A DNA stretch of 11,842 bases from Anaerofilum sp. (GCA_020024115.1 JAHHUF010000048.1:1-11842), one strand, 5' to 3'. Counted from the stretch's first letter, positions 1 through 6,590 are shown. The notes: a model not told the origin generated them from the letters alone. Translations and numbers: made by a program.

Positions 1-227
1 TCATTTGGCCCTTTGATATGAATTTCTTGCCCTTCTTTTTTTATTACACCCTTTTCTGGTTGATACATCCCAAACAAAACGCTCATCAAAGTGGATTTGC
101 CTGCACCGTTTTCTCCCAAAAGTGCATGAATTTCACCTTTTTTAAGCTGAAGTGTAATGTTGTCGTTGGCAATAATCCCAGGAAACTCCTTAGTGATATT
201 ACACATTTCAATAACATATTCACTCAT
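1..227 (-). CDS. Nucleoside-type ABC transporter ATP-binding protein, N-terminal 75 residues (cut by window edge)
   Basis: The reverse strand reads from an ATG at 227 to the window edge without a stop, giving 75 codons. The product begins MSEYVIEMCNITKEFPG and has a Walker A motif GENGAGKST at residues 38-46, followed by LFGMYQPEKG. This is the N-terminal half-site of the double-ABC ATPases (YufO/NupO, RbsA-like) that energise BMP-type nucleoside importers; the full family protein is about 500 residues with two ABC domains. A GGGAG Shine-Dalgarno lies 9 bases before the ATG. It follows the BMP lipoprotein gene on the same strand, which is the usual order (binding protein, ATPase, two permeases), so the permease genes are expected beyond the left edge. 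ABC-ATPase identity is certain from the sequence. Nucleoside specificity is inferred from the neighbouring BMP, deoD and cdd genes. Confidence 0.9.
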   Translation of the reverse strand, partial: MSEYVIEMCNITKEFPGIIANDNITLQLKKGEIHALLGENGAGKSTLMSVLFGMYQPEKGVIKKEGQEIHIKGPN

Positions 228-280
228 CGCTTATCACTCCCTTTCTGCTATGTTTGCCACAGATAGCATCTTCTTACACT

Positions 281-309
281 ATTATATCTTTTTTTTACCA
301 TTGTTACAA
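281..309 (-). promoter_or_regulatory. Sigma-A-type promoter for the ABC ATPase gene
   Basis: On the minus strand TTGTAA (304-309) is followed after exactly 17 bases by a perfect TATAAT (281-286). It lies between the terminator after the BMP lipoprotein gene and the ATPase start codon. The ATPase gene can therefore be transcribed independently of the strong lipoprotein transcript. The leader would be roughly 45-50 bases. Confidence 0.72.
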
Positions 310-333
310 CAAATCTTAGATAAATTTATTTTT

Positions 334-350
334 TGGAAAATATTTTTCCA
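334..350. repeat. Short AT-rich inverted repeat upstream of the ATPase promoter
   Basis: TGGAAAA (334-340) and TTTTCCA (344-350) are perfect 7-base arms around TAT. The site is about 25 bases upstream of the -35 box of the ATPase promoter on the minus strand and just past the T-run of the preceding terminator. It could be an operator or chance symmetry in AT-rich DNA; no known regulator motif is recognised. Confidence 0.35.
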
Positions 351-351
351 C

Positions 352-384
352 AAAAAAACAGCACAGCATTTTGCTGTGCTGTTT
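352..384 (-). terminator. Rho-independent terminator after the BMP lipoprotein gene
   Basis: A perfect 13-base-pair stem (356-368 with 372-384, core ACAGCACAGCA) closes on a 3-base loop. On the minus strand it is followed by seven T residues. It begins 13 bases past the stop codon of the lipoprotein gene. Because the ATPase gene follows on the same strand, it either ends the lipoprotein message or lets only part of it through, as is common where a binding protein is needed in excess over its transporter. Confidence 0.92.
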
Positions 385-397
385 AAAAATTGTAAAA

Positions 398-1537
398 TTA
401 CATGGTAACAACAGTTACTTTGCAGTTTTCGGTGCCCAACTGGTCAGCAGATGTAGCAGCCTCGTTGTTTTTAACAGCGATGTCACCGGATGCCAATTTT
501 GCATACATTGCATCATAAGCAGCCTTGTCAAAAGTATCAAAACGAGCGGTATCCATTGCCAAAGAAACTGCATTCTTGTCAGCACCCAAAACCAGATTCT
601 GACCACCAGGGAAAGAACCTGCATAGTACTGATCCAAAACATCAGCAACAACAGTGGACAAGCCCTTCATTGCACTGGTAACAACAGTGTCACTCTCACC
701 GCTTTGGTCAATATCAACACCAATGGACAAACCATTGCTTGCTTCGGCAGCACTGAATACGCTGTTGCCAACACTACCGCCGCAGCCGAACACGATTTCG
801 GTGCCTGCATTGAACCAAGAAGCCGCCATTGCCTGTGCCTCTGGAGTTGCAGAAAAGCCATCAGTATTGGTGTACATCATTTCAACAGTGATGCCTTTTT
901 CTTTTGCAGCATCATTTGCGCCCTGAACATAACCATAGCCATAGTTCATAACAGCAGGAACAGCCTGTCCTCCTAAGAAGCCCAGTTTGGTGTGACCGTC
1001 CATAACAGCTGCATAGCCAGCCAGATAGCCTACCTGCTCCTCAGAGAACTTGATGCCAACAGTGTTGTCAGCGGTTTTGAAGTCAGGAGTTTTTCCTCCA
1101 TCGTTTGGATAACCATCAATCAGAATGAAGTTTACATCAGGATATTTTTCCTGAACTCTGTAAATAGGAATCTCAAACAAGAAACCGGGGGTAACAATTA
1201 CCTTTGCGCCGTCTTTTACAGCCTGCTCGATTGAAGTGATATAGTCATCAGTGGTTGCGGCAGCGGGCTTGTAATACTGGCTGGTTTTATCATTTTCTTC
1301 GCAATAAGCTTGAATGCCTTCCCAAGTACCTTGGTTGAAGGATTTGTCATCAATGTCACCTTTATCGGTAATCATTGCAATCTCTGCACCACCCGCAGTA
1401 GAGCTCATAGCTGTGCTGGAAGTGCTGTCCGAAGCAGAGGAAGAATCATTCTGTGAGGACGATGTGCTGCCGCCACAAGCAGCCAAAGAAACTGCCATGA
1501 TTGCAGACAAGGCAATAGCAAGTGCTTTTTTCATCAT
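398..1537 (-). CDS. BMP-family (PnrA-like) nucleoside-binding lipoprotein of an ABC importer
   Basis: The 379-residue product starts with a lipoprotein signal peptide: MKK, a hydrophobic stretch, and lipobox LAAC with the lipidated Cys at 21. A Ser/Thr/Asp-rich tether runs to about residue 48. The mature part matches the BMP/PnrA fold (PF02608), with TDKGDIDDKSFNQGTWEGI near the N terminus, a GFLGG segment, FGCGGSVGNSVF and IGVDIDQ, the regions that form the nucleoside pocket in this family. It should sit on the outer face of the membrane and deliver purine or other nucleosides to the ABC transporter whose ATPase gene follows. AAGGAG lies 5 bases before the first ATG (1537) and 8 before a second in-frame ATG (1534); either could be used. 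It has its own promoter and terminator, suggesting high expression. Family assignment is very secure; the exact ligand is inferred. Confidence 0.95.
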   Translation of the reverse strand: MMKKALAIALSAIMAVSLAACGGSTSSSQNDSSSASDSTSSTAMSSTAGGAEIAMITDKGDIDDKSFNQGTWEGIQAYCEENDKTSQYYKPAAATTDDYITSIEQAVKDGAKVIVTPGFLFEIPIYRVQEKYPDVNFILIDGYPNDGGKTPDFKTADNTVGIKFSEEQVGYLAGYAAVMDGHTKLGFLGGQAVPAVMNYGYGYVQGANDAAKEKGITVEMMYTNTDGFSATPEAQAMAASWFNAGTEIVFGCGGSVGNSVFSAAEASNGLSIGVDIDQSGESDTVVTSAMKGLSTVVADVLDQYYAGSFPGGQNLVLGADKNAVSLAMDTARFDTFDKAAYDAMYAKLASGDIAVKNNEAATSADQLGTENCKVTVVTM

Positions 1538-1629
1538 TTATTCTCCTTTTTATTTAGGTATTAAAGTTTGGAAAATTCTGTCTGAAAATGTTCAAAAACA
1601 AATCAACTAAAACAGCATTCTCTGCTTAG

Positions 1630-1658
1630 ATTATACACAAAATTGATTGTCTTTTCAA
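1630..1658 (-). promoter_or_regulatory. Sigma-A-type promoter of the BMP lipoprotein gene
   Basis: On the minus strand TTGAAA (1653-1658) and TATAAT (1630-1635) are separated by exactly 17 bases, in the gap between cdd and the lipoprotein gene. Transcription would start near 1623, leaving an AT-rich leader of about 85 bases. No purine riboswitch or other known aptamer is recognised in that leader, only a short AGCA/TGCT hairpin. Confidence 0.8.
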
Positions 1659-1723
1659 CCATTCTGAAACCGAAGGAGGGTTACAATTCATTAACAAGAA
1701 TTTTTATAACGAACAGTCGTTGA

Positions 1724-2140
1724 TTATTGAATATTTTGTGCACCAAATCCAAGCGGCAGCAAATCTTTCAGCAGCATTTCTTTGTAATCTGTTTCGCTTT
1801 TTGCCATAATGACAATCAAATCATCTCCGCCGAATTCATACAAAACCTGTCGACACACTCCACAAGGAGAAGTAATCAAAGTGTTTTTCTTACCCTCCAA
1901 ACTGCCCACAATCGCCACCGCAGCAAATTGGCGTTCTCCTTCACTGACTGCTTTAAAAACCGCTGTTCGTTCTGCACAGTTGGTGGGGCTATAAGTTGCA
2001 CTTTCGATGTTGCATCCAGTATACACTTTGCCTTGTTTTGTCAACAATGCTGCCCCTACTTTAAAATGCGAATAAGGTGCATAAGCATTTTCCCGAGCGG
2101 CAAATGCTGCCTGAATCAATGCAGTACGGTCAAAGTCCAC
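1724..2140 (-). CDS. cdd: Cytidine deaminase
   Basis: This 138-residue protein is the length of the small homotetrameric cytidine deaminases. It shows the substrate region YAPYSHFKVGAALL, the zinc/catalytic motif NCAERTA (zinc ligand Cys55, proton-shuttling Glu57) and PCGVCRQ (zinc ligands Cys93 and Cys96). It converts cytidine and deoxycytidine to uridine and deoxyuridine in the cytoplasm for pyrimidine salvage. The start codon is GTG at 2140, supported by GGGAGGAG about 5 bases upstream and by the position of the conserved domain. It lies 23 bases after deoD on the same strand, so the two are almost certainly cotranscribed. The lipoprotein gene downstream has its own promoter. No convincing terminator follows; only a weak 5-base-pair hairpin without a T-run is present. 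Confidence 0.97.
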   Translation of the reverse strand: MDFDRTALIQAAFAARENAYAPYSHFKVGAALLTKQGKVYTGCNIESATYSPTNCAERTAVFKAVSEGERQFAAVAIVGSLEGKKNTLITSPCGVCRQVLYEFGGDDLIVIMAKSETDYKEMLLKDLLPLGFGAQNIQ

Positions 2141-2163
2141 AACTTCTCCTCCCTTTTTTATTC

Positions 2164-2883
2164 TTAGTATTCAGCGCCCAATGCAATTTTCATCATATTG
2201 GTAAAACTGGTCTGGCGTTCCTCTGCAGTAGTAACCTCAGAAGTGATAAAGCTGTCTGAAATTGTCAGCAAACAAGCAGCATTTTTGCCTGTTACATTTG
2301 CATTATGGAACAAAGCAAAACTTTCCATCTCCACTGCCAAACAGCCTTTTTCATCCCGCAATTTTTCCCAATAAGCAGGCTTTGCATCGCTGGCTGCACG
2401 ATAAAATACATCAGAAGAATGAATTACACCCTCATGGATTGCAATGCCTTGTTTTTCTGCACTTTGACGCAGTTTTTCGTTCAATTCACTACTTGGCAAA
2501 ATGATGTCATCTTCGCATCCGTTTTGGGTTTTTGCATAGCTGGATTCAGAATAAGCACCAGTGGACAAAATCACATCATACACCTTTGCCTTTTCGGAAT
2601 AACTGCCAGCAGAACCAATCCGAATGATATTTTCTACATCATACTGTGTAAACAGTTCATAGGAATAAATACCAATGCTTGGCATACCCATTCCACTGCC
2701 CATTACACTGATTTCTCTGCCTTCATAGGTTCCGGTATAGCCCAGCATACCCCGAACATCATTGAAGGAAACAGGGTTCTCCAAAAAAGTTTCTGCAATA
2801 AATTTTGCACGCAGAGGGTCACCTGGCATCAAAACTGTTTTTGCAATTTGACCTTTTTCCGCTTTGTTGTGGGGAGTTGACAT
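2164..2883 (-). CDS. deoD: Purine-nucleoside phosphorylase, DeoD type
   Basis: The 239-residue protein matches the hexameric DeoD family throughout: STPHN at the N terminus (His5 from the neighbouring subunit), MPGDPLRAKFIAETFL (phosphate-binding Arg25), VRGMLGYTGTYEG, MGSGMGMPS, IIRIGSAG, the nucleoside-binding VEMES (184-188), and the catalytic Asp210 with Arg223 in TAEERQTSF, corresponding to Asp204/Arg217 of the E. coli enzyme. It cleaves purine (deoxy)ribonucleosides with phosphate to free base and (deoxy)ribose-1-phosphate. AAGG lies 10 bases before the ATG. It sits 80 bases after fbp and 23 before cdd on the same strand. The residue after the catalytic Asp differs from E. coli (SDSFIT rather than SDHIRT), which is normal divergence for Firmicutes. 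Confidence 0.97.
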   Translation of the reverse strand: MSTPHNKAEKGQIAKTVLMPGDPLRAKFIAETFLENPVSFNDVRGMLGYTGTYEGREISVMGSGMGMPSIGIYSYELFTQYDVENIIRIGSAGSYSEKAKVYDVILSTGAYSESSYAKTQNGCEDDIILPSSELNEKLRQSAEKQGIAIHEGVIHSSDVFYRAASDAKPAYWEKLRDEKGCLAVEMESFALFHNANVTGKNAACLLTISDSFITSEVTTAEERQTSFTNMMKIALGAEY

Positions 2884-2918
2884 AATTTCTTCGCCTTCTT
2901 TCGTTCATACTAAATTTT

Positions 2919-2963
2919 GCAGCACAATAACAGTGCTGCTATGTAATCCCTTTCAGGGGTTAC
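2919..2963 (-). other. Two adjacent stem-loops in the fbp-deoD gap
   Basis: GCAGCAC (2919-2925) pairs perfectly with GTGCTGC (2933-2939). Next to it GTAATCCC (2943-2950) pairs with GGGGTTAC (2956-2963) with one weak pair. Neither is followed by a T-run on the minus strand, so they do not look like an efficient terminator. They could be a processing or mRNA-stability site separating fbp from deoD-cdd. No clear promoter is seen between fbp and deoD. Confidence 0.5.
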
Positions 2964-2969
2964 TTCGCT

Positions 2970-4946
2970 TTAGTTTTGTTTGATAATACCTGTATGATAT
3001 GCCTGCACCAAAAGTTTTAAATCTTGAATTCGGCTTTGTATTTCTCTGCCCTCGTCGGTATTTGCAACCAAAATTCTTTCGTCGTTGGTTTCAAACACAT
3101 TCACACGGGACACAATATCACTGTTTTGCTCAATGGCTTTGGCTGCACTCTCAAATGGCTCATGGACACGCAAACTCATCCCATGACTGTTATACACCAG
3201 TGTATAGCCTGCGGTTCCGGTTTTTTCGTGATATGCACGGCAAAATCCGCCATCAATCACAATCAGTCTGCCACTGCCTTTGATGGGATTCTCTCCTTTT
3301 GCTGCACGAACAGGAACATGACCATTGATAATATGGCTGGTTTCTCCCAAACCAAATTCTTTGAGTATCATCAAATCAATTTCAGGATTGTGAATCAATT
3401 TGTAGTATGGATTCTTTTTTTCTTTATAGCAACTTTCGTCTGTGATAAAAAGACGCTCAAAGGTGGACATTTTGCTTCTGCCAAACAAGGGCGACAAATG
3501 CCCACACCACAAATACCACAAAAAATCTTGTCCTTTTTGTCGTTCATCGGTTCCTTTTTGGGAAAAATATCCATTTCTGGCTCGACGGTCGCAATAATCC
3601 ATCAAAGCTTTTCCTGTATAACAATTGCTCTCGAAGGTTTCTTGTGCAAATGTTCCGTCTTCTGTCAGCGGAACGGCACCATGATACAAAAGATTCCCAT
3701 TTTCAATATGGTAAACGCTGCCTTTGTCATACAAAAAGCGCACTTGACGGTTCAGCCGTTCACTTTCCATAAAACTGCGGCACAAAGTTTCTATCACCGT
3801 CTGTTCCTGTGCTGTCAATACCTGTGGATTTTTGGGGTCAACGGTTGGCAATTCACAATCTGCCATTAGATAAGGTTTTCCTTCCACCAAAACCGACCAC
3901 TTTTCAAAATCAATCTGCTGCAAAAATGCTCTTTGCTGCATCTGAAACTCAGGATTGCGTGCAATCACTTCACATTCCAGCTTAAACATAATCACTGCGA
4001 TGGCTTTTCGCATTCTTGCCACCTGTGCAAGCCTCTGCGGCTGACAATTTCCTCGGTTTTCATCCCCTTTTGGGAAAAAACGGGAAACATCCACATCTTT
4101 ATATACTTCGTCTGCAAAGGTCGCCAGTGGACGAAGATTGATTCCATAACCATCTTCGATAACTTCCAAATTATTATAGGCAAAAGATGTATTTAACACA
4201 GACGCAATGCAGACAGGGCTACCCGATGCTGCTCCCATCCAAACCACATCATGGTTGCCCCACTGAATGTCAACCGAATGGTGAGCAGCCAATTCATCCA
4301 AAATTACATCGGGTCGGGGGCCTCTATCAAATAAATCCCCTACAATATGCAGTTTCAGCACTGCCAGCTTTTTAATTAAATTGCAGAGTGCTTCAATAAA
4401 AGCATCTGCTTGTTTTGTTTCGATAATACTTTGCAGAATTGTGCTGTAATATGCCTCTTTGTTATGTTCCTCATAATGGGCATGGAGCAACTCATCCAAA
4501 ATATATGCAAATTCTGCAGGCAATGCTTCACGCACAAAACTACGGGTATGCTTGGAGGAAACCAAACGGCAAACATCCAACAAATGGCTGAGCGTTTGCA
4601 AATAAAATCCTTTTAAATCTGTTTGCTTTTGCAAAAGAGCAGGCAATTTTTGCACTGGATAATATATCAAAGTGGAAAATTCCGCACGCTGCTGTTCTGA
4701 AATTTCATCCCCCAAAACACGGTCTACCTTTTCTCGGATAACTCCAGAGGCATTGTTCAAAATATGGGTAAACGCCTCAGATTCTCCATGCAGGTCACTC
4801 ATGAAATGCTCTGTTCCCTTGGGCAGCTGCAACAATGCTGTCAGATTGATAATCTCAGCCGATGCCGTTTCAGGGGTTGGAAAATCTCTGGATAGAAGCC
4901 GCAGATATTTCAGGTTTTGCTCAATTTCGCAGCATATTTTGCTCAT
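2970..4946 (-). CDS. fbp: Class III fructose-1,6-bisphosphatase
   Basis: From the preferred start the product is 658 residues, the usual size of the Firmicute class III FBPase (PF06874), a metallophosphatase unrelated to the E. coli enzyme. Metal-site motifs are FMSDLHGESEAF (Asp51, His53), HIVGDLFDRGPRPDVI (about 200-214), WGNHDVVWMGA (Asn231, His232) and HIINGHVPVRA near the C terminus. It hydrolyses fructose-1,6-bisphosphate to fructose-6-phosphate in gluconeogenesis. An in-frame ATG exists at 4967, but AAAGGTGG sits 6 bases before the ATG at 4946, and the extended -10 box implies transcription starting near 4973, which leaves no room for a ribosome site before 4967; 4946 is therefore chosen. 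It heads the strand that continues into deoD and cdd. Confidence 0.96.
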   Translation of the reverse strand: MSKICCEIEQNLKYLRLLSRDFPTPETASAEIINLTALLQLPKGTEHFMSDLHGESEAFTHILNNASGVIREKVDRVLGDEISEQQRAEFSTLIYYPVQKLPALLQKQTDLKGFYLQTLSHLLDVCRLVSSKHTRSFVREALPAEFAYILDELLHAHYEEHNKEAYYSTILQSIIETKQADAFIEALCNLIKKLAVLKLHIVGDLFDRGPRPDVILDELAAHHSVDIQWGNHDVVWMGAASGSPVCIASVLNTSFAYNNLEVIEDGYGINLRPLATFADEVYKDVDVSRFFPKGDENRGNCQPQRLAQVARMRKAIAVIMFKLECEVIARNPEFQMQQRAFLQQIDFEKWSVLVEGKPYLMADCELPTVDPKNPQVLTAQEQTVIETLCRSFMESERLNRQVRFLYDKGSVYHIENGNLLYHGAVPLTEDGTFAQETFESNCYTGKALMDYCDRRARNGYFSQKGTDERQKGQDFLWYLWCGHLSPLFGRSKMSTFERLFITDESCYKEKKNPYYKLIHNPEIDLMILKEFGLGETSHIINGHVPVRAAKGENPIKGSGRLIVIDGGFCRAYHEKTGTAGYTLVYNSHGMSLRVHEPFESAAKAIEQNSDIVSRVNVFETNDERILVANTDEGREIQSRIQDLKLLVQAYHTGIIKQN

Positions 4947-4979
4947 TTTATACCACCTTTGTGTCATTTACTTGCTCTT

Positions 4980-4988
4980 ATTATAGCA
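4980..4988 (-). promoter_or_regulatory. Extended -10 promoter of fbp
   Basis: On the minus strand the sequence TGC-TATAAT is a perfect -10 box (4980-4985) with the TGn extension (4986-4988). No good -35 box is found 16-18 bases upstream, as is usual for extended -10 promoters. The start point would be near 4973, about 27 bases before the chosen fbp start codon. Confidence 0.65.
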
Positions 4989-5001
4989 CATCTCATAAAA
5001 A

Positions 5002-5030
5002 TGTGATATAGTATAACTCAAAATATCACA
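5002..5030. repeat. 8-base inverted repeat in the divergent fbp / radical SAM control region
   Basis: TGTGATAT (5002-5009) and ATATCACA (5023-5030) are perfect inverted arms 21 bases apart start to start, i.e. about two helical turns. The left arm overlaps the extended -10 box of the radical SAM gene, and the whole site lies just upstream of the fbp promoter. It has the placement of an operator for a dimeric regulator acting on both genes. The arms resemble CRP- or Rex-type TGTGA half-sites, but the spacing is too large for either consensus. Confidence 0.45.
5004..5012 (+). promoter_or_regulatory. Extended -10 promoter of the radical SAM gene
   Basis: TGA-TATAGT (TGn at 5004-5006, -10 box at 5007-5012) is an extended -10 element with no clear -35. 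The start point would be near 5019, giving a leader of about 50 bases. An overlapping TATAAC at 5012-5017 is an alternative -10. Confidence 0.5.
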
Positions 5031-5069
5031 ATGCTGTTTTGAACAATTCTCAGCAAGAAAGGCTCTATT

Positions 5070-5963
5070 ATGCAAATCCCTGTTCAATGTACTCTTTGCC
5101 CTCGCCGCTGTATGGCAAACCGCACCCAAACGGTTGGAAGATGCGGCGGTGGCGATACCGTAAAAATTGCCCGTGCCGCTTTGCACCACTGGGAAGAACC
5201 TTGCATCAGTGGCAGCAATGGCAGCGGTACCGTGTTTTTTTCCGGATGCAGTCTGCAATGTTGCTATTGCCAAAACCACGAAATCAGTGCAGCCGCAAAA
5301 GGCAAAGCAATCTCAACCAAACAATTGGCAGAAATTTTTCTGAATTTACAGCAGCAAGGGGCGCATAACATCAATCTTGTCACCTGTGGACATTGGGCGC
5401 CTTGGGTAGTGGAAGCGTTGGACTTGGCTGTATCAAATGGACTTTCCTTGCCAATTGTCTGCAATACTTCTTCTTATGAAACCATTGACACAATCAATCT
5501 GTTATCAAAGTATGTGACTGTATGGCTGGCAGACATCAAATATCATTCATCTGAAATTTCAAAAAAATACTCCAATGCGGCTGACTACTTTTCTGTGGCA
5601 TCTTCTGCAATTTTGCACATGCTGAAACTTGTCGGCTTCCCTTGTTACGATAACAACGGGATGTTGCAGAAAGGTGTAATTCTGCGACATCTGGCATTGC
5701 CAGGCAACGCAAAAGACAGTGCACAGGTTTTGAACTGGATGGCATCTTTGCCAAAAGGAAGTTTTATTCCCAGCTTTATGAGCCAATACACCCCATTTTA
5801 CCAAGCAAACAATTTCAAGGAACTTTCTCGTCGAATTTCCACATGGGAATACCGCAAATTGATTGACACTGCAATTTCTTTGGGGCTGTCGGAGGGATAT
5901 ATGCAGAAAAAAAGCAGTGCAAAAGAAGAATACACCCCTGCATTTGACTTTACAGGGGTGTAA
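5070..5963 (+). CDS. Radical SAM protein of the PflX / COG1313 type, function unknown
   Basis: The 297-residue protein has the radical SAM iron-sulfur motif CxxxCxxC as GCSLQCCYCQNHEIS (Cys60, Cys64, Cys67), preceded by GSGTVFFSG, the signature of the PflX-like proteins related to pyruvate formate-lyase activases. A second Cys cluster lies at the N terminus (Cys7, Cys10, Cys14, Cys25), also typical of this group, and may bind another metal or cluster. AAAGG lies 7 bases before the ATG. It is divergent from fbp and ends 7 bases from the stop codon of the convergent zinc-ribbon gene. The usual TPTHY-like segment after the first half-barrel reads TCGHW here. There is no Pfl-type glycyl radical enzyme gene nearby and no SPASM-type C terminus, so it is not a sulfatase maturase. 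The real substrate is unknown; family assignment is secure. Confidence 0.88.
   Translation: MQIPVQCTLCPRRCMANRTQTVGRCGGGDTVKIARAALHHWEEPCISGSNGSGTVFFSGCSLQCCYCQNHEISAAAKGKAISTKQLAEIFLNLQQQGAHNINLVTCGHWAPWVVEALDLAVSNGLSLPIVCNTSSYETIDTINLLSKYVTVWLADIKYHSSEISKKYSNAADYFSVASSAILHMLKLVGFPCYDNNGMLQKGVILRHLALPGNAKDSAQVLNWMASLPKGSFIPSFMSQYTPFYQANNFKELSRRISTWEYRKLIDTAISLGLSEGYMQKKSSAKEEYTPAFDFTGV
5921..5962 (-). terminator. Terminator of the zinc-ribbon gene, inside the 3' end of the radical SAM gene
   Basis: TACACCCCTG (5931-5940) and CAGGGGTGTA (5953-5962) form a perfect 10-base-pair stem around a 12-base loop. On the minus strand it is followed by the T-rich run TTCTTCTTTT (5921-5930). It starts 8 bases past the stop of the minus-strand gene. 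On the plus strand it is followed by A residues, so it should work mainly for the minus gene. It encodes the last residues and touches the stop codon of the radical SAM gene. Confidence 0.78.
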
Positions 5964-5970
5964 AACAAAG

Positions 5971-6540
5971 TTACCAATCCAATGGAAATTGTTGATATGG
6001 CATAAGCAGCAAAACATATTGAAAAAAGAATGCAAAAAAGACAACAATTGTCAAAATTATGACTAGCTGAGTCAAAAGCAATGCCTTTGCAGCAGTTTGC
6101 CGATTGATGTTTTGTTGTTTATCTCCCACAAACGATGCAATTGCTAGAATAATGGTTCCCAAAACGGGAACCAAACCACAGACAATCAGCAAATCCATTT
6201 CACCAAAAGTTAAATCTGCACTTTCGTTTTTTTCCTCATTGATTGTAGATGGCATTCTGATAATCCAATCTTTTTCATAGTGAACATCTTGCAGGTCGTT
6301 TGATAATGCAATGGTTTGTGTTTCCTGTTTTACTGATGTTGCTTTGCTATTTTCTTCCAAAAAAATACTATCCGGAAAAACATTCTGTTTTTTTACAGTT
6401 TTTGATGCTTGCATTTTGGGATGCACATAACAATCCAATTGTTTTCTATCATGCCAGTCCATAACCCTTCCACAAGTTGGACAAAACTCCTCATTTTCTG
6501 CAATCAGTGTGCCGCAGGAACGGCAAAAAATGCTATCCAT
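5971..6540 (-). CDS. Small zinc-ribbon protein with two C-terminal membrane helices, unknown function
   Basis: The 189-residue product begins with a zinc-ribbon of the double-CxxC type: CRSC (Cys6, Cys9) and CPTCG (Cys20, Cys23). A polar, lightly charged linker runs to about residue 113. Two hydrophobic segments, about 116-138 and 153-180, are separated by a short polar loop (GDKQQNINRQ). The N-terminal zinc domain is probably cytoplasmic. AAAAGGAG lies 10 bases before the ATG, and an extended -10 promoter precedes it. Proteins with an N-terminal zinc ribbon and C-terminal helices are common in Firmicutes and mostly uncharacterised; no specific function can be given. It is convergent with the radical SAM gene and downstream of the TepA-like gene on the same strand, but with its own promoter. 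Confidence 0.85.
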   Translation of the reverse strand: MDSIFCRSCGTLIAENEEFCPTCGRVMDWHDRKQLDCYVHPKMQASKTVKKQNVFPDSIFLEENSKATSVKQETQTIALSNDLQDVHYEKDWIIRMPSTINEEKNESADLTFGEMDLLIVCGLVPVLGTIILAIASFVGDKQQNINRQTAAKALLLTQLVIILTIVVFFAFFFQYVLLLMPYQQFPLDW

Positions 6541-6590
6541 AAACCAAATTCTCCTTTTTGGTAGCCTTGACTTTTTAAAGGTTTTGTTTT

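Noticed and set aside
371..976. 201-codon plus-strand frame opposite the BMP lipoprotein gene
   Set aside because: It begins within the terminator hairpin and runs antisense to the mature lipoprotein; no ribosome site, no domain.
2919..2963. Terminator between fbp and deoD
   Set aside because: The stems are real, but no T-run follows on the minus strand, so an efficient intrinsic terminator is not supported.
3024..3869. 281-codon open frame on the plus strand opposite fbp
   Set aside because: It is antisense to highly conserved fbp codons, has no ribosome site or recognisable domain, and reads as low-complexity Cys/His/Phe-rich sequence, as expected of a shadow frame.
5002..5030. Rex or CRP operator in the fbp / radical SAM gap
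   Set aside because: The half-sites are suggestive, but the arms are 13 bases apart; Rex sites have a 4-base and CRP sites a 6-base centre.
5070..5963. Radical SAM gene as the sulfatase maturase (anSME)
   Set aside because: It is under 300 residues, lacks the C-terminal SPASM Cys-rich region, and has the PflX-type N terminus and FFSGC motif context instead.
5559..6047. 162-codon minus-strand frame across the convergent junction
   Set aside because: It overlaps both the radical SAM gene (antisense) and the zinc-ribbon gene out of frame, has no Shine-Dalgarno and no recognisable domain.
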